Shown here: positions 33,697 through 35,882 of the stretch, piece by piece
Numbering within the stretch: the first letter of the stretch is position 1
Layout of the letters: each line of letters begins with the position of its first letter
Origin: an uncultured Clostridia bacterium
GTDB taxonomy: Bacteria > Bacillota > Clostridia > Oscillospirales > Ruminococcaceae
DNA: 35,882 nt
Direction of reading: 5' to 3'
Assembly (NCBI GenBank): GCA_947625375.1
Contig: CANQOC010000021.1
Coordinates: forward strand, 1 to 35,882
Position numbers and translations under genes: made by a program
Notes under the pieces: model-generated
Told to the model about the DNA's origin: nothing
What the model saw: only the letters and a program-made list of their open reading frames with translations
Database searches by the model: none

Positions 33697-34695
33697 ATGG
33701 CTTTATTTGAAAACTATGAGAGAAGGATTGACAAGATAAATTCGGTCCTTAAGCAATACGGCATCTCCTCTGTCGAGGAGTGCAGGGACATCACTCTCGC
33801 AAAGGGAATCGACTGTGACAAGATTGTCCGCGAGACCCAGCCTATCTGTTTTGAAAACGCCGTCTGGGCATACACCGTCGGCTGTGCAATCGCCATAAAG
33901 AAGGGCTGCAAGAAGGCCGCGGACGCCGCCGTCGCAATCGGCGAGGGACTTCAGAGCTTTTGTATCCCCGGTTCGGTCGCCGAAAACCGCAAGGTCGGCC
34001 TCGGACACGGCAACCTCGCCTCTATGCTCCTCTCCGAGAGCACCGAGTGCTTCTGCTTCTTAGCGGGACATGAGAGCTTCGCGGCCGCCGAGGGCGCAAT
34101 CAAGATTGCGCTCAACGCCAATAAGGTCAGGACGAAGCCGCTCCGCGTTATCCTCAACGGTCTCGGAAAGGACGCCGCGTTCATCATCTCGAGAATCAAC
34201 GGCTTCACCTATGTCGAGACCAAGTTCGACCCCTTCACCGAGCAGGTCGAGGTCGTCTATGAAAAGGCATACTCGAACGGACCGAGGGCGGACGTCAAGT
34301 GCTACGGCGCGGACAACGTCCCCGAGGGCGTCGCAATCATGAAGCTCGAGAACGTCGGCGTTTCGATTACCGGCAACTCGACCAACCCGACAAGGTTCCA
34401 GCACCCCGTCGCCGGCACCTATAAGAAGTGGTGCGTCGAAAACGGCGTGAAATACTTCTCGGTCGCCTCTGGCGGAGGCACGGGCAGAACGCTCCACCCC
34501 GACAACATGGCCGCCGGCCCTTCGAGCTACGGCATGACCGACACGATGGGAAGAATGCACTCCGACGCGCAGTTCGCGGGTTCTTCCTCCGTTCCGGCAC
34601 ACGTCGAGATGATGGGTCTTATCGGCATGGGCAACAACCCGATGGTCGGCGCAAGTGTTGCGTGCGCAGTCGCGGTTGAGGAAGCGATGAAGTAA
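33697..34695 (+). CDS. GGGtGRT family protein
   Basis: A 332-aa protein with the family-naming motif GGGTGRTLHPDNMAAGPSSY near residue 263. Other conserved blocks: CFENAVWAYTVGCAIAIKKG, SFCIPGSVAENRKVGLGHGN, ECFCFLAGHESFAAAEGAIK, and MHSDAQFAGSSSVPAHVEMM near the end. There is no signal peptide. Its function is uncharacterised to my knowledge; the family is common in strict anaerobes next to an IscU-like gene. Several conserved Cys residues and the neighbour suggest an Fe-S protein, which is inference. The ATG start has AGGAGGAGG upstream. Codon use is typical of the window, and it ends before a good terminator. Confidence 0.9.
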   Translation: MALFENYERRIDKINSVLKQYGISSVEECRDITLAKGIDCDKIVRETQPICFENAVWAYTVGCAIAIKKGCKKAADAAVAIGEGLQSFCIPGSVAENRKVGLGHGNLASMLLSESTECFCFLAGHESFAAAEGAIKIALNANKVRTKPLRVILNGLGKDAAFIISRINGFTYVETKFDPFTEQVEVVYEKAYSNGPRADVKCYGADNVPEGVAIMKLENVGVSITGNSTNPTRFQHPVAGTYKKWCVENGVKYFSVASGGGTGRTLHPDNMAAGPSSYGMTDTMGRMHSDAQFAGSSSVPAHVEMMGLIGMGNNPMVGASVACAVAVEEAMK

Positions 34696-34726
34696 GGCCT
34701 GTATCGCGGGTTTACGCGAATAATTT

Positions 34727-34762
34727 AAGGAGCCTCGGTCTGACTGAGGCTCCTTGTTTTTT
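34727..34762 (+). terminator. Rho-independent terminator of the GGGtGRT operon
   Basis: AAGGAGCCTC (34727-34736) and GAGGCTCCTT (34746-34755) form a perfect 10-bp stem, followed by GTTTTTTG. The mirrored A-rich flank is weak, so it acts mainly on the plus strand. Confidence 0.92.
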
Positions 34763-34781
34763 GATAAAACGGGGTCGGATT

Positions 34782-34828
34782 CAACATAAATTCAACATTT
34801 GCTCAAAATGTTGAGTTCTGAAATGTTG
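34782..34828. repeat. Four CAACAT/ATGTTG sites in two inverted pairs
   Basis: CAACAT occurs at 34782-34787 and 34793-34798, and ATGTTG at 34808-34813 and 34823-34828. The longer forms are TTCAACAT twice and AATGTTGAGTT twice. They lie just after the excisionase-like gene and may be binding sites for it or part of a recombination site. Confidence 0.6.
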
Positions 34829-34837
34829 AGTTTTGGG

Positions 34838-35047
34838 TCAAATTGCGTCAAATTTGAGCCCAATTATGTTCTTCAAATCTGTTAAATCGTATCCCTCATA
34901 CTTCTCTAAAAATCTATCGAGCGCATCCTTTCTGATTTTATACGAGCCGAGCTTCATTGCAGGAAGCAGACCGCGCCTTATCAGCTCATAAACGAAATTT
35001 ACATTTGTCTTTAAGATGGATGCTACCTCTTTTACAGTATATAACAT
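34838..35047 (-). CDS. Excisionase-like helix-turn-helix protein
   Basis: A 69-aa winged/MerR-like helix-turn-helix domain of the excisionase family. YTVKEVASILKTNVNFVYEL (residues 3-22) is the helix-turn-helix, followed by IRRGLLPAMKLGSYKIRKDA and LDRFLEK. Such proteins bind short DNA repeats as excisionases of mobile elements or as small regulators. The ATG start has AAGG upstream. It lies 20 bp after the dUTPase frame and is probably cotranscribed. No integrase is in the window. Confidence 0.8.
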   Translation of the reverse strand: MLYTVKEVASILKTNVNFVYELIRRGLLPAMKLGSYKIRKDALDRFLEKYEGYDLTDLKNIIGLKFDAI

Positions 35048-35067
35048 TTATTTTACCTTTCTGTAAC

Positions 35068-35475
35068 TTAGATTACCCCTGTTGAACCGAACCCGCCTCT
35101 GTCAGTATCGGACAGATGTTCAACCTCAGTGAGCTCAGGTGATTCCATGCTCTTAAAGAGTCTGAACTGGCATATCCTGTCGCCCTTATTGACTGTGGTT
35201 TCTCTTGTGGCGTACACAGGCATACACCAGACATCGTGGTCGCCGCTGTATGAGTTGTCGATTATTCCAACTCCGTTTGTTTGTATAAGACCCCAGTGCT
35301 TAAAAGTCGAACTTCTCGGGACAATATGGGCTTCATATCCGTCGGGCAGCTTCATCGACACCCCGAGAGAAATCAAATGATATGTATTCGGGAGCATTGT
35401 GATTGTCTCTGCCGCACAAAGGTCTATCCAGTCCCCTTTCTCAATCTTATGAAGCCTTGGTATCCGTTTAACGGC
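35068..35475 (-). CDS. dUTPase (trimeric type), frame open only by -1 shift or broken at its N-terminus
   Basis: Hydrolyses dUTP to dUMP and keeps uracil out of DNA. Frame residues [12 protein letters not shown] form motif 1 (with the metal-site Asp), [12 protein letters not shown] motif 2, [18 protein letters not shown] motif 3, and RGGFGSTG motif 5. The first ATG in frame (35397) would delete motif 1, and no ATG, GTG or TTG exists upstream before the stop at 35476. The missing N-terminal residues (LKIFKPLN) are in the frame of the preceding ORF. A -1 change at GTTAAAC (35472-35466) would join them into a 220-aa fusion. The alternatives are a natural or sequencing frameshift. The stretch is AT-richer than its surroundings. 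Confidence 0.8.
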   Translation of the reverse strand, partial: AVKRIPRLHKIEKGDWIDLCAAETITMLPNTYHLISLGVSMKLPDGYEAHIVPRSSTFKHWGLIQTNGVGIIDNSYSGDHDVWCMPVYATRETTVNKGDRICQFRLFKSMESPELTEVEHLSDTDRGGFGSTGVI

Positions 35476-35729
35476 TTAAAAATTTTAAGATTATTTAACT
35501 CAGCCTTAATCGTTTCAAAAGTTTTTCCCGGCTCTGTACTCATCTCTTGAATGAGTTTTCGTTCCAACCCCTCGTCAACTACTAAGTTCCGCCAACAATA
35601 GTAATCTGACTTCATCTGCTCAATATCAGTTTCTCGCAGTATGGCTGCCCTTTTGTGATTTGATTTGTCACTTCTTGTTTTAGTAGCGTAATACGTGCCG
35701 CCAAACAACGCCAAAAATAAATCAATCAT
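35424..35729 (-). CDS. Small ORF with N-terminal hydrophobic segment, upstream partner of dUTPase
   Basis: 101 codons, starting ATG with GAGGG about 8 nt upstream and a good promoter. The N-terminus [17 protein letters not shown] is a short hydrophobic anchor. The rest is charged and helical ([20 protein letters not shown], then [17 protein letters not shown]). I do not recognise a family. Its last segment, LKIFKPLN (residues 81-88), matches the usual start of clostridial dUTPases. After that the zero frame runs 13 unrelated codons to a stop while the dUTPase continues in the -1 frame. The protein is therefore either made alone as a 101-aa product or as the front of a dUTPase fusion. Confidence 0.65.
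   Translation of the reverse strand: MIDLFLALFGGTYYATKTRSDKSNHKRAAILRETDIEQMKSDYYCWRNLVVDEGLERKLIQEMSTEPGKTFETIKAELNNLKIFKPLNGYQGFIRLRKGTG
35466..35472 (-). other. Candidate -1 frameshift heptamer GTTAAAC
   Basis: On the minus strand G-TTA-AAC is in the zero frame of the upstream ORF (codons 87-88), the X-XXY-YYZ phase needed for tandem slippage into the dUTPase frame. GUUAAAC is the known frameshift site of equine arteritis virus. A weak downstream stem, AAAGG/CCTTT, starts about 25-30 nt later. The first base is G, so P-site re-pairing is imperfect. Confidence 0.4.
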
Positions 35730-35762
35730 AATTTTGCCCTCAATCGTTCATGTTTTTAAGAT

Positions 35763-35791
35763 ATTATATCACATAGGGCGCAGGAAATCAA
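35763..35791 (-). promoter_or_regulatory. Promoter of the small ORF-dUTPase-HTH group
   Basis: On the minus strand TTGATT (35791-35786), 17 bp and TATAAT (35768-35763), about 34 bp before the first ATG. Confidence 0.8.
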
Positions 35792-35806
35792 TACCATACT
35801 CAATTT

Positions 35807-35882
35807 GGGTGTGTCCATTCCACCCGCATTAAAGGAAATCGACCAAGCCGAAAGGCAATTCTCCTTTCGGATACTTCTCACG
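35807..35882 (-). repeat. Right copy of 76-bp terminal inverted repeat
   Basis: Exact reverse complement of bases 1-76, ending at the window edge. The inner boundary GGGTGTGTCC follows AT-rich promoter sequence directly. Confidence 0.85.

Overview
This window looks like a chromosomal segment from an anaerobic Gram-positive Clostridia bacterium, probably an Oscillospirales/Ruminococcaceae-like gut lineage. The evidence is a PolC-type DNA polymerase, a YlmC/YmxH sporulation-type protein, a GGGtGRT-family protein beside an IscU-like scaffold, GAAAGGAG-type ribosome binding sites, frequent TTG/GTG starts and GC-rich coding sequence. No 16S rRNA or other taxonomic marker is present, so the lineage is an inference. 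Nearly everything from 220 to 32,780 is on the minus strand. Only the Fe-S scaffold/GGGtGRT pair (32,984-34,695) is on the plus strand.

Region by region, in minus-strand transcription order from right to left. (1) 34,763-35,806 is an AT-richer accessory patch: a 17-bp-spaced promoter, a small membrane-anchored ORF, a dUTPase that is open only by a -1 frame change, and an excisionase-like HTH protein. (2) 32,984-34,695 (+) holds the Fe-S scaffold and GGGtGRT pair, divergent from (3) 27,144-32,780. Region 3 has a perfect-consensus promoter, a 31-codon leader ORF, an intrinsic terminator, then two ABC exporter half-transporters with zinc-ribbon N-terminal extensions flanking a DUF1854 protein. 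(4) 24,815-25,930 encodes a DacF-like D,D-carboxypeptidase homologue whose three catalytic motifs are all degenerate. (5) 22,151-24,710 holds pgi, a small P-loop protein, yceD (DUF177) and rpmF. (6) 18,368-22,027 holds der, plsY, gpsA and a lipoprotein. (7) 5,023-17,035 is the classic Gram-positive series pyrH-frr-uppS-cdsA-dxr-rseP-ispG-polC (nucleotide kinase, ribosome recycling, undecaprenyl-PP and CDP-DAG synthesis, MEP isoprenoid pathway, intramembrane protease, replication). (8) 220-4,916 holds a Cys-rich protein, ylmC, rpsB-tsf, a methyltransferase and rsmA.

Three non-coding islands of 1.2-1.4 kb (11,465-12,843; 17,230-18,367; 25,945-27,140) are mosaics of the same short repeat families. 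One island splits the otherwise tightly packed dxr-rseP operon. The most striking family is a ~107-nt element that can fold as a cloverleaf: an outer stem closing three hairpins. It is present in five copies, and the stems of different copies differ in sequence but keep their pairing (covariation).

The two ends of the window are the same 76-bp sequence in opposite orientation. This is most simply explained by the same dispersed repeat, perhaps an insertion-sequence end, lying on both sides of this segment.
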